NCBI GenBank assembly: GCA_043805555.1
Contig: JAZDHW010000172.1
Location: 1 to 64,000 of the forward strand
Source of the DNA: JACRDC01 sp043805555
GTDB taxonomy: Bacteria; Desulfobacterota; Desulfarculia; Desulfarculales; Desulfarculaceae
DNA length: 64,000 bases
Direction: 5' to 3'
Shown here piece by piece: positions 51,462-61,095 of the stretch; the stretch's first letter is position 1; each line of letters starts with the position of its first letter. Made by a program: the position numbers and the translations under genes. Under the pieces are notes generated by a model. The model had not been told where the DNA came from. It ran no database searches and was given only the letters and a program-made list of their open reading frames with translations.

Positions 51462-54209
51462 ATGTCAGCCTCCAGATCGTCATCTCAGACCAGGCCCCGC
51501 AACTTCAAGCCGATGCGTGTATCCCGGCCGGGCGGGGCCGTGCGCCTGGATTCCCTGCGCCTGTTGCGCCGGTTCTGGCGCCTGTCCGACGACATGTTTT
51601 TCCGCCTGGACGTGGCCACCGGCCTTTTCGACCACGTCAGCCCGGCGGTGAGCCGGATCTTCGGCTGGCCCCGGGCCGAGGTGCTGCGCACCCCCGACTT
51701 CCTATTCCAGATAGTCCATCCCGACGACCGCGGGAAGGTGCTGGCCTGGCACCAGGAGTGCCTGCGGGCGGGCCGCATCGACAGCACCATGGAGGTGTTC
51801 CGCGCCCGCCGCCGGGACGGCCGCGACGTCTACATCCACCACAAGCTGCGCCCCATCTATGACCAGGCCGGCCGCCTGACCCACGTGGAGGGCATCGCCC
51901 GCGACGCCACCGGCCTGGTGGATCTGCGCCTGGAGATGGAGCGCATCCTGGACGCGCTGCCCGGCCTGGTGGTGCGCCTGGACGAGGACCTGCGCGTCAC
52001 CTGGGCCAACCGCCGCTGGCTGTGCCTGTTGGGCCGCGAACTGGCCGACACCCTGGGCCAGGCCGGCGTGCCCCTGATGACCGCGGCCGAGGGCGCGGTG
52101 GATTTGCTGCAGACCCTGGCCAGCCTAGAGCTGGAGCGCCCGGCGGTGAGCCTGTCGCCCCTGGTGTTGCCCGGCCGCGAGGACAAGGCCATCATCATCT
52201 GGCGCTTCGTGGTGCTGGCCAAGGCCGGGGGCGGGCGCGAAATCATCTGCCTGGGCCAGGACGTCACCGACCAGATCTCGGCCCAGGCCGCCCTGCAGCA
52301 GACCAGCCAGGAGCTGGGCAAGGTGGTGAGCCTCCTGGACCGGGCCCCGGTGATGGCCAGCCGCAGCCGCTGGACCCGGGCCCAGCGCCTGGAGGTGGAG
52401 TACGTCAACCGGGGCTGCCTGGCCATATTGGGCTACACGCCCGAGGAGCTCATGAGCGACCCCGGCCTGACCCGGCGCATCCTGCCCGATCCCTGGTACC
52501 AGCACTACTATGGCCTGGCCGCCAAGTTCCTGGCCACGGCCAAGCCCGGCGACAGCATCACCACCGAGTACGGCTTCGTGCGCAAGGACGGCAGTCCGGG
52601 CTGGGCCCGGCACACGGCCTGGGTTGCGGACATGGACCTGGACACCCAGGAGCTGGTGGTGGAGGCCTGCATCCACGACATCACGGCCCTCAAACAGGCC
52701 GAGCAGGCCCTGCGCCAGAGCGAGCAGGAATACCGCCAATCCCACGCCCGGTTGCAGGCCTTGATGGAGAACACCAGCGATTTCATGGTGATAAGCGACA
52801 AGGATGGCCGGTCGGAGCATTTCAACACCGCCTACGCGCAGATCATGCGCGAGGCGCTGGGCCTCCAGATGCGCCCCGGCCTCAAGCCCCACACCCTGCT
52901 GCCCTCGGCCGAGGACCGCGACTATTGGGAACACCTTCACCGGCGGGTGCTCTCCGGCGAAAAGTTCCGGGCCGATTTCAGCCTGGACATCGCCGGCCAG
53001 GGCCGGCGCTATTTTGACGCATCCTTCTCGCCCATCATGGAGGACGGCGAGGTCAAGGGCTTTTGCGAGATCACCAGCGACATCACCGCCCACAAGCTGG
53101 CCGAGCAGACCCTGCGCCAGATGACGGCCGGCATGGCCCACAATTTCAACAACCTGCTGGCCGCGGTGCTGGGCAACGCCCAGGCGGTGCAGCAGATGTT
53201 CTACGAGCATCGCCTGGAGTCGGCCCAGGCCGCGGAGCTGATGGCCAACGTGGTGGAGAGCGCCCGGGCCGGGGTGCAACTGGTGCAGCGCCTGGCCGCC
53301 TGCGCCGCCACCCGGGCCGAGCCGGACCAGCAGGCCGCCCAGGCGGTGGACGCGGTGGAGATCGCCGAGCGCGCCCTGTGCATCGCCAGCCGGGCCTGGC
53401 CGGGCCAGGCGGCGGCCGGGCTGCGCCTGGAGACCCAGGTGCAGGGGCCGTTCTGGGTGCGGGCCCATCCCGGCGCGTTGCTGGAGGTGTTCCTGAACCT
53501 GGCCAAGAACGCCCTGGAGGCCATGGCCGGCTGCGGGGTGCTGATCGTGGAGGGCGAGGCCGGCGCGGACTGGGTCCGGCTGAGCTTCAGCGACAACGGC
53601 CCCGGCATGGACGCCGAGATCGCCCATCGCGCCTTCGAGCCCTTTTTCAGCACCAAGCAGGGCTCGGGCCTGGGCCTGCCCAGCAGCCGCGGTATCCTGC
53701 GCTCCCTGGGGGGGGACCTGGTGCTGCGCACGCTGCCGGGCCGGGGCTGCGAGGCGGTGGTGACCCTGCCCCTGGCCCGCCCGCCCCGCCCTGCCGCCGC
53801 CCCGCCCGCCCCGGCCAAGGCCCGCGGCGAACGGGTGCTCTTGCTGGAGGACGAGGCCCTGGTGGCGCTGGGCATCGAGGCCATGCTGAGCGCGGCCGGC
53901 TACCGCCTGCGCTGGTCCACCCGCCTGGAGGAGGCCCTGGCCGTGCTGGAGGAGTTCGCCCCCCAGGCCGTGATCTGCGACCTGGGCCTGCCCGACGGCA
54001 ACGGCTGGGACCTGGCCCGGGCCGCGGCCCGCCTGCCCCGGCGGCCGGCCATCATCCTGCTCACCGGCTGGGGCAGGGAGCAGGCCGACGCCTGGGCCGG
54101 CGACGACCCGGTGGAGCTGGACGCGGTGCTGCACAAGCCGGTGGAGCACAGCCTGCTGTTGAACACCCTGGCCCAGACCCTGCAACGCCGCCAGCCGATC
54201 GCCTGCTGA
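51462..54209 (+). CDS. Multi-PAS hybrid histidine kinase
   Basis: The 915-residue soluble protein has about four PAS domains (for example FDHVSPAVSRIFGWPRAEVL and RLEVEYVNRGCLAILGYTPE). The H-box is MAHNFNNLLAAVLGNAQ, followed by N box NLAKNALEAM, G boxes FSDNGPGMD and GSGLGLPSSRGIL, and a C-terminal receiver (LLLEDEALVALGIEAM; VICDLGLPDGNGWDL; HKPVEH). The HNFNN motif marks the HisKA_4/HWE-like group that also phosphorylates its own receiver. It ends in TGATG overlap with the next gene. The signal is unknown. Confidence 0.88.
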   Translation: MSASRSSSQTRPRNFKPMRVSRPGGAVRLDSLRLLRRFWRLSDDMFFRLDVATGLFDHVSPAVSRIFGWPRAEVLRTPDFLFQIVHPDDRGKVLAWHQECLRAGRIDSTMEVFRARRRDGRDVYIHHKLRPIYDQAGRLTHVEGIARDATGLVDLRLEMERILDALPGLVVRLDEDLRVTWANRRWLCLLGRELADTLGQAGVPLMTAAEGAVDLLQTLASLELERPAVSLSPLVLPGREDKAIIIWRFVVLAKAGGGREIICLGQDVTDQISAQAALQQTSQELGKVVSLLDRAPVMASRSRWTRAQRLEVEYVNRGCLAILGYTPEELMSDPGLTRRILPDPWYQHYYGLAAKFLATAKPGDSITTEYGFVRKDGSPGWARHTAWVADMDLDTQELVVEACIHDITALKQAEQALRQSEQEYRQSHARLQALMENTSDFMVISDKDGRSEHFNTAYAQIMREALGLQMRPGLKPHTLLPSAEDRDYWEHLHRRVLSGEKFRADFSLDIAGQGRRYFDASFSPIMEDGEVKGFCEITSDITAHKLAEQTLRQMTAGMAHNFNNLLAAVLGNAQAVQQMFYEHRLESAQAAELMANVVESARAGVQLVQRLAACAATRAEPDQQAAQAVDAVEIAERALCIASRAWPGQAAAGLRLETQVQGPFWVRAHPGALLEVFLNLAKNALEAMAGCGVLIVEGEAGADWVRLSFSDNGPGMDAEIAHRAFEPFFSTKQGSGLGLPSSRGILRSLGGDLVLRTLPGRGCEAVVTLPLARPPRPAAAPPAPAKARGERVLLLEDEALVALGIEAMLSAAGYRLRWSTRLEEALAVLEEFAPQAVICDLGLPDGNGWDLARAAARLPRRPAIILLTGWGREQADAWAGDDPVELDAVLHKPVEHSLLLNTLAQTLQRRQPIAC

Positions 54210-55060
54210 TGGGCCCCGTAGCCCAGACCTGGCTGGAGGCCCGGGTGCCGGTGCGCCTGCAGGCCCAGGGCCAGGCCCTGGCCCGCTGGCTCAAAATGAG
54301 CGGCGCGGCGGTGGTCTGGCGGCAGGAGGGGCAGCTCCGGGCGGTGTGGCCGGCCGGGGAAGCCGGCCGGGCGGCGGCGGCCGAGCTGGCCCGGCGCGCC
54401 GGCGAGGCGGCCCAGGTCCACGAATTCTGCGCTCCCGACCCCCGCGCGGCCTTTTCCCGCCCGCCCGAGGACCCCATCCACCCCGGCCTGGCCCTGACCC
54501 CGGCCTGGAGCGGGCTCCCGCCCACGCCATCCCGGCTGGTCATCGACCCGCTCACGGCCTTCGGGGCCGGCGACCACCCCAGCACCCGCCTGAACCTGCT
54601 GCTCCTGTCCCGGCTGCTGGCCGCCGATGCGCCCCCCGCCGGGGCCTGGGCGGCCGACGTGGGGGCCGGCACCGGGGTGCTGGCCCTGGCCATGGCGCTC
54701 ATTGCCGGGCTTCAGGTGGCGGCCATGGACCCCGACCCGGCCGCGGCCCGGGCCACGGCCCGCAACTGCGGCCTAAACCCCCTGGCCGGCGGGCGGGTGC
54801 ATTTCGTGCGCGCCACCCACGCCGCGCTGGCCGGCCGCCTGCCGCTCATCGCGGCCAACCTGCCGGGGCCGCTGCTCATCCACACCGCGCCCCACCTGGC
54901 CGGCTGCCTGGCACCCGGCGGGCGGCTGGTGGTCAGCGGGTTCCGGGACGAATTCGCCGGTCAGGCGGCGGAGGTCTTTGGCGGGCTGGGCATGGTCCTG
55001 CAAGACGAAGCCACCCAGGCCGGCTGGACCGGCCAGGCCTGGGCGGCGTCTGTATCTTGA
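54209..55060 (+). CDS. PrmA-like methyltransferase
   Basis: The 283-residue protein has TAFGAGDHPSTRLNLLLLSR (the FGxGxHxxT motif of L11 methyltransferase), then ADVGAGTGVLALAMALIAGL (SAM motif I), MDPDPAAARATARNCGLN, and IAANLPGPLLIHTAPHLAG. It is a candidate ribosomal protein L11 methyltransferase, but the N-terminal domain is shorter and divergent, so a different target is possible. The stop codon lies in the first hairpin of MHE-9. Confidence 0.75.
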   Translation: MGPVAQTWLEARVPVRLQAQGQALARWLKMSGAAVVWRQEGQLRAVWPAGEAGRAAAAELARRAGEAAQVHEFCAPDPRAAFSRPPEDPIHPGLALTPAWSGLPPTPSRLVIDPLTAFGAGDHPSTRLNLLLLSRLLAADAPPAGAWAADVGAGTGVLALAMALIAGLQVAAMDPDPAAARATARNCGLNPLAGGRVHFVRATHAALAGRLPLIAANLPGPLLIHTAPHLAGCLAPGGRLVVSGFRDEFAGQAAEVFGGLGMVLQDEATQAGWTGQAWAASVS

Positions 55061-55179
55061 AAAAGTCCATCCATGGACTTTTTCAACCCAAGTCGGCCGA
55101 AGTAAATTCAGCCGACTTGGCGCAAAACGCGGACCTTGGAGCAGGTCCGCGTTTTGCGGGCGGGCCATCCATGGCCCGC
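55057..55179 (+). repeat. Multi-hairpin element, copy 9 (MHE-9), after the PrmA-like gene
   Basis: H1 is TTGAAAAAGTCCA-TCCA-TGGACTTTTTCAA, and its left arm contains the TGA stop codon of the upstream gene. H2 is CCAAGTCGGCCGAA/TTCAGCCGACTTGG with one mismatch. H3 is CGCAAAACGCGGACCT/AGGTCCGCGTTTTGCG. H4 is the canonical GCGGGCCATCCATGGCCCGC. Stems are unlike those of other copies yet base-paired. Confidence 0.88.
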
Positions 55180-55214
55180 GCAGGCTGTTCCATCAACCCG
55201 CGAGGTGTGTGTAA

Positions 55215-55622
55215 TTAGCCCATGGCCACCAGGGCCCGCACCTCCTCGACCTTGAAGACCACCCCGGCCACGATGGCCTGGGCCGCCTGGGCCCCGGCCT
55301 TGGCCGCGATGGCCTCGCGCACCGCGGCCAGCACCTCGCCGTCGCGGTCGATTTTTTGCACGCTCAGGTAGAGCCGCCAGCCGGGAGTGGTGAAGGTCAC
55401 CGGCGCCTCGGCGGCCACGAAAAAGACGGCCTTGGGGTTGGCCTCCAGGTTGGCCAGGCTGCGGTTTTTCATGAGCCCCATGACCAGGGCGCCGTCGGGG
55501 TTCAGGCGCGGGCTGCCGAAATAGGCCGCGTTGGGCTGGCCCGAGGCGTCGGCCGTGGCCAACACGCCGATGCGGCCGGGCTGGTTGATCGCCTCCACCA
55601 TCTGGGCGTCGATCTGCGCCAT
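55215..55622 (-). CDS. Pyridoxamine 5'-phosphate oxidase-like FMN-binding protein
   Basis: This 135-residue split-barrel protein contains RIGVLATADASGQPNAAYFG, LVMGLMKNRSLANLEANPKA and FTTPGWRLYLSVQKI, the pattern of PNPOx-like flavin proteins. AGGAG precedes two adjacent ATGs (55625, 55622). At this length it is one domain and probably a dimer binding FMN. It is more likely a small-molecule reductase than vitamin B6 oxidase. Confidence 0.8.
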   Translation of the reverse strand: MAQIDAQMVEAINQPGRIGVLATADASGQPNAAYFGSPRLNPDGALVMGLMKNRSLANLEANPKAVFFVAAEAPVTFTTPGWRLYLSVQKIDRDGEVLAAVREAIAAKAGAQAAQAIVAGVVFKVEEVRALVAMG

Positions 55623-55783
55623 CATGACTCTCCTTTGCAATAAGGTTGCGCGGACCCTGCGGCCCGTATGCTCATGAGGATAGGGCAGGCCGCCGAAGCC
55701 GGCCGTAGCAGGCGCTACCAACCCCCAAAAAAATTCACGGGGCTATGGGCCCCGTGAATCAACCGGCCTGACGCGGCCGGCGC

Positions 55784-56809
55784 TTAGTTGCGGCGGGTGA
55801 TGACGTAGCTGGCCAGGCCCATGAGGGTGTCCTGGTCGGGGTTCGCGCCCGGACCGGTCCAGAAAGGCATGAGTGCGGCCTGGGCGGCCACGGCGTGGGC
55901 CTTGGCCTGGGCGAATGTGACCTCCACCCCGCCGTGGTCGCGCACGATGGCCTTGGCCTCCTCCAGCACCTCGGGCTTGCGCTTGCCCATGCGGGCCAGG
56001 TCGATGAGGCGCTCGCGCACCGCGGCCGGGGCCTTCTCGCGGGCGTGGATGAAGGGCAGGGTGATCTTGCCTTCCTTCAGGTCGTGGCCCACGGGCTTGC
56101 CGAACTCGTGCATGTCGCCCACGTAGTCCAGGGCGTCGTCGACCATCTGGAAGGCCAGGCCCAGCTCCAGGCCGTAGGCGTAGAGCGCTTCCACCGCGGC
56201 CTGGTCCGCGCCGGCGTAGATGGCCCCCATCTGGCAGGCGGCGGCGATGAGCACCGCGGTCTTGGCCCGGATCACCTCCAGGTAGCCGGGATAGTCCAGG
56301 GTGTGGTTGTCGGTGTGCACCAGCTCCAGCACCTGGCCCTCGGCCATGAGGGTGGTGCAGTCGGTGAGCGCGCGCACGAAGCGCAGATCCGGCACCTGAA
56401 CCGACAGCGAATAGCTCTTGGAGAACAGGAAATCGCCCACCAGGATCACGGCGTCGTTGCCGTATTCCATCCGGGCCGCCGGCCGGCCCCGGCGCAGGCC
56501 GGACTCGTCCACCACGTCGTCGTGCAGCAGGGTGGCCGCGTGCAGGTATTCGAAGATGGCGGCCAGGCGGGGGTCGCCGGGCCGGCCCATGGCCGCCGCG
56601 GCCAGCATGAACAGCGCCGGGCGCAGGCGCTTGCCCCCGCTGAAGATGATATAGTCGCTCACCTGGCCGATCAGGGGCACGTGGCTGGTCAGGTTGTCCT
56701 GGAGGGCCTGGTCGGCCGGCGCGGCCAGGGCCAGCACCCGGGCCTTGACCTCGGCGTTGTCCAGGGGGGTGATCAGCTCGCCAGCGGGCGGGTTTTGGGC
56801 GGGGGACAC
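55784..56809 (-). CDS. Polyprenyl diphosphate synthase
   Basis: The 341-residue enzyme is a trans-isoprenyl synthase. The first Asp-rich motif is LLHDDVVDES, the second is QMVDDALDY, and GGKRLRPALFML and KTAVLIAAACQMG are present. It most resembles the octaprenyl/heptaprenyl type that makes the side chain of respiratory quinones. It starts with GTG after GGAG. It lies downstream of a gene of unknown function on the same strand. Confidence 0.88.
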   Translation of the reverse strand: MSPAQNPPAGELITPLDNAEVKARVLALAAPADQALQDNLTSHVPLIGQVSDYIIFSGGKRLRPALFMLAAAAMGRPGDPRLAAIFEYLHAATLLHDDVVDESGLRRGRPAARMEYGNDAVILVGDFLFSKSYSLSVQVPDLRFVRALTDCTTLMAEGQVLELVHTDNHTLDYPGYLEVIRAKTAVLIAAACQMGAIYAGADQAAVEALYAYGLELGLAFQMVDDALDYVGDMHEFGKPVGHDLKEGKITLPFIHAREKAPAAVRERLIDLARMGKRKPEVLEEAKAIVRDHGGVEVTFAQAKAHAVAAQAALMPFWTGPGANPDQDTLMGLASYVITRRN

Positions 56810-56870
56810 GGCGTTTCTCCGGAAGCGGGTTGGACTGCTGCCCCCCTCTACCCAATGCGGGGGGGGGTTG

Positions 56871-57590
56871 TCAAGCCGGGCGGTCGGCGGCCGCCCACAG
56901 GGCGCTCACCTGCTGGGGGTGGCGCCGGCAAAGCTCGCGCAGGAGGGGCTGGACCGCGGGCAGAAGCTCCTCGGGCGGGCGCAGGCGGTCCAGCTCGGCG
57001 TCCAGGCCCAGGCGCTGGGCCGAGAGCGGGTGGAACGACATCGCCGCGGCGGCCGCGGCCGTCTCGCCGGGGGTGAAGTTGACCCCCAAGAGCCGGCGGC
57101 GCTGCAACTCCACGGGATTGAGCGAGCGCAGGTAGGATTGCAGGCCCAACAGGTCGTAGTTGCGCTCGAAGCTCATGATGTCCTGATTCACCTCGTCGCG
57201 CAGGGACAGCACCTCCAGGCGCTCCTGGATCAGCGCCTCATGGCTGGCCCACAGGTCGCGGTAGATGCGCCCCACCAGGCGGCGGTAGCGCCGGCAGCGG
57301 GTCAGGCCGCGCACGGCCGGCAAGTCGATCTGGCCGGGGTTGAGCGCGTCCGGGGTGATGGAGAGCCCGGCCAGGGCGAAAAAGCGCCCCACGCCCTCGT
57401 GGGTGATCAGGGCGCGGGCCAGGCGGACCTTGTTGGCCTCCCAGGCGCAGATGCCGCCCTGGAAGGCGCTGCAGGCCTCGAAAAGGATGTTGGTCTCCTC
57501 TTCCACGATGCGGCGTTCGCGCAGGTAGTTCTCGATGATCTCCTGCTTGACCGCCTGGTTGAGGGCGGAGATCAGGTCGTCGTCGGCCAA
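56871..57590 (-). CDS. Conserved hypothetical protein, helical
   Basis: I do not recognise this 239-residue protein. It is mostly helical and charged, with no signal peptide or membrane helix. Features include EIIENYLRERRIVEEETNIL, FERNYDLLGLQSYLRSLNP and LRELCRRHPQQVSALWAAAD. Only a few cysteines occur and no known catalytic motif. It precedes the polyprenyl synthase gene with a 60-bp gap and is divergent from nadK. Confidence 0.6.
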   Translation of the reverse strand: MADDDLISALNQAVKQEIIENYLRERRIVEEETNILFEACSAFQGGICAWEANKVRLARALITHEGVGRFFALAGLSITPDALNPGQIDLPAVRGLTRCRRYRRLVGRIYRDLWASHEALIQERLEVLSLRDEVNQDIMSFERNYDLLGLQSYLRSLNPVELQRRRLLGVNFTPGETAAAAAAMSFHPLSAQRLGLDAELDRLRPPEELLPAVQPLLRELCRRHPQQVSALWAAADRPA

Positions 57591-57685
57591 GCTGCACCGT
57601 CCGGGTGTGATGATGGCGTATCCGGGCCATGGCCCTTGTGAGCGGCCCGGCTTTTTGCTAGCTTGGCCAATTGGAGGCCCGCAGC

Positions 57686-58537
57686 ATGCAAAAAGTGGTG
57701 GTGGTGTACAAGGCCAACTCGGCCGAGGCCCTGGAGCTGGCCCGCCGCCTGGGCGACTGGCTGGGCCGGCGCGGCCGGGGGGCGCTGTTGCACGAGGCCC
57801 AGGCCGAACCGGCCGGCCACGCCCCCGCCGACCCGAACCTGCCGCCGGACTGCGGCCTGGTGGTGGTGCTGGGCGGCGACGGCACCATGCTGGGCGCGGT
57901 GCGCGAGACCGTGCGCGCCGGCCTGGCCCAGGCCCCCATCCTGGGCGTGAACCTGGGCGGCCTGGGCTTCCTCACCGCCCTGGCCCCGGAGGAGCTGCTG
58001 CCGGCCCTGGAGATGGTGCTGGACGGCCATTTCAGCGCCCCGCCGCGCCTGATGCTGGAGGCCTGCGTGCGCCGCCAGGGGGCCCCGGAGCGCCGGGTGG
58101 TGGCCCTGAACGACGTGGTGATCAACAAGGCCGCCCTGGCCCGCATCGTGGAGCTGACCCTCAGCGTGGACGATAAGCCGCTCACGGTCTTCCGGGCCGA
58201 TGGCCTGATCATCGCCACCCCCACCGGCTCCACCGCCTACAACCTCTCGGCCGGCGGCCCCATCTGCCATCCCAGCCTGGACTGCATCGTGGTCACGCCC
58301 ATCTGCTCCTTCGCGCTGAGCAACCGGCCGCTCCTCCTGGGCCCGCAGATGACGCTGAGCGTGGAGCTGGGCCAGCGGGCCCAGGACACCACCCTGACCA
58401 GCGACGGCCAGGTGGGCATCCAGCTCCTGCCCGGCGACCGCATCGACATCCGCCGGGCCGGGCCCTCGGTGCGCCTGGTGCAATCGCCCTTCAAGGACTA
58501 TTTCGAGATCCTGCGCACCAAGCTGCGCTGGGGCTGA
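57686..58537 (+). CDS. nadK: NAD kinase
   Basis: The 283-residue enzyme makes NADP from NAD and ATP. The GGDGT motif is in VVVLGGDGTMLGAVRE, and the second signature is in FRADGLIIATPTGSTAYNLS. GVNLGGLGFLTAL is also typical. GGAGG lies 9 bases before the ATG at 57686. It stands between two minus-strand genes. Confidence 0.93.
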   Translation: MQKVVVVYKANSAEALELARRLGDWLGRRGRGALLHEAQAEPAGHAPADPNLPPDCGLVVVLGGDGTMLGAVRETVRAGLAQAPILGVNLGGLGFLTALAPEELLPALEMVLDGHFSAPPRLMLEACVRRQGAPERRVVALNDVVINKAALARIVELTLSVDDKPLTVFRADGLIIATPTGSTAYNLSAGGPICHPSLDCIVVTPICSFALSNRPLLLGPQMTLSVELGQRAQDTTLTSDGQVGIQLLPGDRIDIRRAGPSVRLVQSPFKDYFEILRTKLRWG

Positions 58538-58578
58538 GAGCCCCCCGCCCAGCCGGGCCTGCGCCGCCGCCGGGGCCA

Positions 58579-59622
58579 TCAGGCCTCCTGGCGGGGCAGG
58601 CGCACGCAAAAGACGCTGCCCTGGCCGGGCTGGCTGTCCAGCTCCAGGCTGCCGCCGTGGGCGGCCACGATCTTGCGGCTGATGGCCAGGCCCAGGCCGG
58701 TGCCCTGGTGCTTGGTGGTGAAAAAGGGGAAAAAAATCCGGCCCGTGTCCTCGCGGGGGATGCCGCAGCCCTGGTCGCTCACCTCCAGGCGCACCTCGTC
58801 GCCGCCGGCCCGGGCGCTGAGCCAGACCTGGCTGCCCCGGGGGCTGGCCTGGATGGCGTTTTGCAGCAGGTTGAGGGTCACCTGCTTGAGCCGGGCGGCG
58901 TCCACCACCGCGCAGGCGCTGTGGGATCCGGGGTCGCAGACCACCCGCACCCCGTGGTTCTGGGCCAGCTCCCCGGCCAGCTCGGCGCATTCGGCCATCA
59001 GCGGCCCCAGGTCCTGGGAGGCCAGGTTCAGGTGCAGGGGGCGCGAGTAGTCCAGCATCTCCCTTAAAAGCCGCTCCATGTGCCCCACCTGCGCCACGAT
59101 GATCTCCAGTTGGCGGTGGTGGGGGTGCTCGGCCGGGGATTCGCGCAGCATGCGCTGGGCGAACCCGCCGATGGCCACCAGCGGGGTCTTGAGTTCGTGG
59201 GCCACGGCCGCGGTGGCCTGGCCCAACAGGGCCAGGTCCTGGTTCTGCTTGAGCCGCTGGGACTCCCGGCGCTCGCGGTCCACGATCAGGCCGATGATGA
59301 TGCCGGTGAGGAAATAGAGCCCCAGCTCCACCAGGTTGATGGTCAGCGAGCCGTCCGGGGGGCTGGATTGGGCGGCGATGAGGGGCTGATAGTAGTTGAG
59401 CGAGATGAGCAGGGCGGCGCTGAGACCGCCGCGCAGGCCGAAAAGCAGGCAGGCCATGAAGAGCGGCAGGAAGAAAAGGCGCTGCACCACGGCCAGCAGC
59501 GGCGAACCGGTGTCCAGCAGGCGGGAATGGGCCAGCGACAGCCCGGCCAGGAGCAGGGCCACGGGCACAACCTTGGCCCAGGTGGGGATGATCTGCCAGC
59601 GACGCAGCAGGCCGGAGAACAT
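58579..59622 (-). CDS. Membrane sensor histidine kinase
   Basis: The 347-residue protein begins with about four membrane helices (VVPVALLLAGLSLA; LFFLPLFMACLLFGL; NLVELGLYFLTGIIIGLIV). The H-box AVAHELKTPLVAIGGFAQ and the ATPase boxes NLLQNAIQAS, SDQGCGIP and GTGLGLAISRKIV follow. GGAGG precedes the ATG at 59622. No partner regulator is adjacent; the receiver at 63854 is too far to assign. It probably senses a membrane or redox signal. Confidence 0.85.
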   Translation of the reverse strand: MFSGLLRRWQIIPTWAKVVPVALLLAGLSLAHSRLLDTGSPLLAVVQRLFFLPLFMACLLFGLRGGLSAALLISLNYYQPLIAAQSSPPDGSLTINLVELGLYFLTGIIIGLIVDRERRESQRLKQNQDLALLGQATAAVAHELKTPLVAIGGFAQRMLRESPAEHPHHRQLEIIVAQVGHMERLLREMLDYSRPLHLNLASQDLGPLMAECAELAGELAQNHGVRVVCDPGSHSACAVVDAARLKQVTLNLLQNAIQASPRGSQVWLSARAGGDEVRLEVSDQGCGIPREDTGRIFFPFFTTKHQGTGLGLAISRKIVAAHGGSLELDSQPGQGSVFCVRLPRQEA

Positions 59623-59855
59623 CGGCGACCTCCGCTCCAGCCGGGACCGGCGAGCGCATGCACGGTGCGGATGACCACCAGCATACAACAGCACCCGGCC
59701 CCTCGCCAAGCAAGGCCTCGGCCACAGAAATGAATTGCCTGCCGCCCCCCGGCGTGGTACCAAAAAAACACGGGCCGTGGGCGGGCTGGCGCGAGGGGCC
59801 AGCCGGGTTGCCTGGTCCGCGATTGCTGGCAAAACCCTCCCGGCGAGGATCACCC

Positions 59856-60284
59856 ATGCCCAGGATGCGTCTGCTGCCCCTGCCCCTGCTTCTGCTGCTG
59901 CTCTGCCCCCTGGTCATGGCCATGGGCTTCGGCGACAGCAACGCCCCCACCCGCATCCCCGAGCCCCAGGCCAACTACCGGGGCCTGGTGGTGGACCAGG
60001 AAGGCACCCGGGTGGACCTGACCCAGGTGGCCGTCGACGGCCAGACCTTTGTGCTGGGCAGCCTGGGCCAGGGCCAGGCCGCCATACCCTTCGACAAGGT
60101 CAAGACCGTGGAACTGGCCAACCAGGGCGGGGTGCTCAAGGGCAAGGTGAGCCTGAAAGAGGGCGCGCCGGTGGAGCTGGTCATGGATGGCCTGCTCAAG
60201 CTGACCGGCCGCACCAGCTTCGGCAACTTCCGCATCCCCCTGGCCGAGGTGCGCTCCATCGAGATCCAGGGCCTGGTGCGCTAG
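59856..60284 (+). CDS. Small secreted protein of unknown function
   Basis: This 142-residue protein has a signal peptide (MRLLPLPLLLLLLCPLVMAM) and a beta-rich mature part (NYRGLVVDQEGTRVDLTQVA; IPFDKVKTVELANQGGVLKG; FGNFRIPLAEVRSIEIQGL). It resembles small periplasmic beta-sandwich domains of unknown family. GAGGAT precedes the ATG at 59856. It lies 10 bp before the QueG-like gene. Confidence 0.65.
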   Translation: MPRMRLLPLPLLLLLLCPLVMAMGFGDSNAPTRIPEPQANYRGLVVDQEGTRVDLTQVAVDGQTFVLGSLGQGQAAIPFDKVKTVELANQGGVLKGKVSLKEGAPVELVMDGLLKLTGRTSFGNFRIPLAEVRSIEIQGLVR

Positions 60285-60294
60285 AGGCCGGGCC

Positions 60295-61095
60295 GTGGCC
60301 GCGGTCGCGGACCTGCGCCGGATCGTCCGGGATTTCGTGGCCGCCTATCCGGCCCGGACCGGGGTGCGAGACTGGTGGCGCGAGCCCCTCTTGGTCACCG
60401 CCCCGGCTGACGGACGCTTCGGGCAACTCCCCCGCATCGCTGCGCCAGACCACCTGCTGCCGGCCGACCTGCTGCCCGGCGCGCGCAGCGTGATCGTCTA
60501 CTTCATCCCCTTCCAGCGCGCGCTGGCCGCGGCCAACCGGCCGGGCGAGTTCCCCTGCCGGGACTGGGGCCTGGCCTACCACCAGACCAACGCCATGATC
60601 GCGGCCATCAATGAGCGCCTGGCCGCCTGGCTGGGCGAACAGGGCCACGCCGCGGCCGTGACCCCGGCCACGGCCAACTTCGACCCGGTGCGGCTGGTGA
60701 GCCGCTGGTCCCACAAGCACCTGGGCCACCTGGCCGGCCTGGGCCGGTTCGGGGTCAACTGCCAGCTCATCACTCCGGCCGGCTGCACCGGCCGCCTGGG
60801 CAGCCTGGTCACCACGGCCGATTTGGGCGACCACCCCCTGGTGAGCGCGGCCGAGCACTGCCTGCACCGCCGGGGGCTGGCTTGCCTGGCCTGCGCCCGG
60901 CGCTGCCCGGCCGGCGCATTGAGCGCCGAGGGCTTCGACCGCCAGGCCTGCTACGCCCGCCTGGAGCTGGCCGAGACCCAGCCCGAGTTCGAAGGCCTGC
61001 CCATGCCCAGCCACGTCTGCGCCAAATGCCAGGTGATGCTGCCGTGCAGCTTCGAGGCACCGGCCGCCGGGCGCGGGGAGGCCGAGCGGGCCTAG
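60295..61095 (+). CDS. QueG-like FeS protein (epoxyqueuosine reductase family relative)
   Basis: The 266-residue protein shares the QueG plan: SRWSHKHLGHLAGLGRFGVN, then LITPAGCTGRLGSLVTTADL, then CLACARRCPAGAL (ferredoxin-type CxxCxxxCP) and CAKCQVMLPC. It is shorter than QueG and lacks a full C-terminal HEAT-repeat part. It may therefore be a different corrinoid/FeS-dependent reductase rather than true QueG. The start is GTG at 60295. Confidence 0.72.
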   Translation: MAAVADLRRIVRDFVAAYPARTGVRDWWREPLLVTAPADGRFGQLPRIAAPDHLLPADLLPGARSVIVYFIPFQRALAAANRPGEFPCRDWGLAYHQTNAMIAAINERLAAWLGEQGHAAAVTPATANFDPVRLVSRWSHKHLGHLAGLGRFGVNCQLITPAGCTGRLGSLVTTADLGDHPLVSAAEHCLHRRGLACLACARRCPAGALSAEGFDRQACYARLELAETQPEFEGLPMPSHVCAKCQVMLPCSFEAPAAGRGEAERA

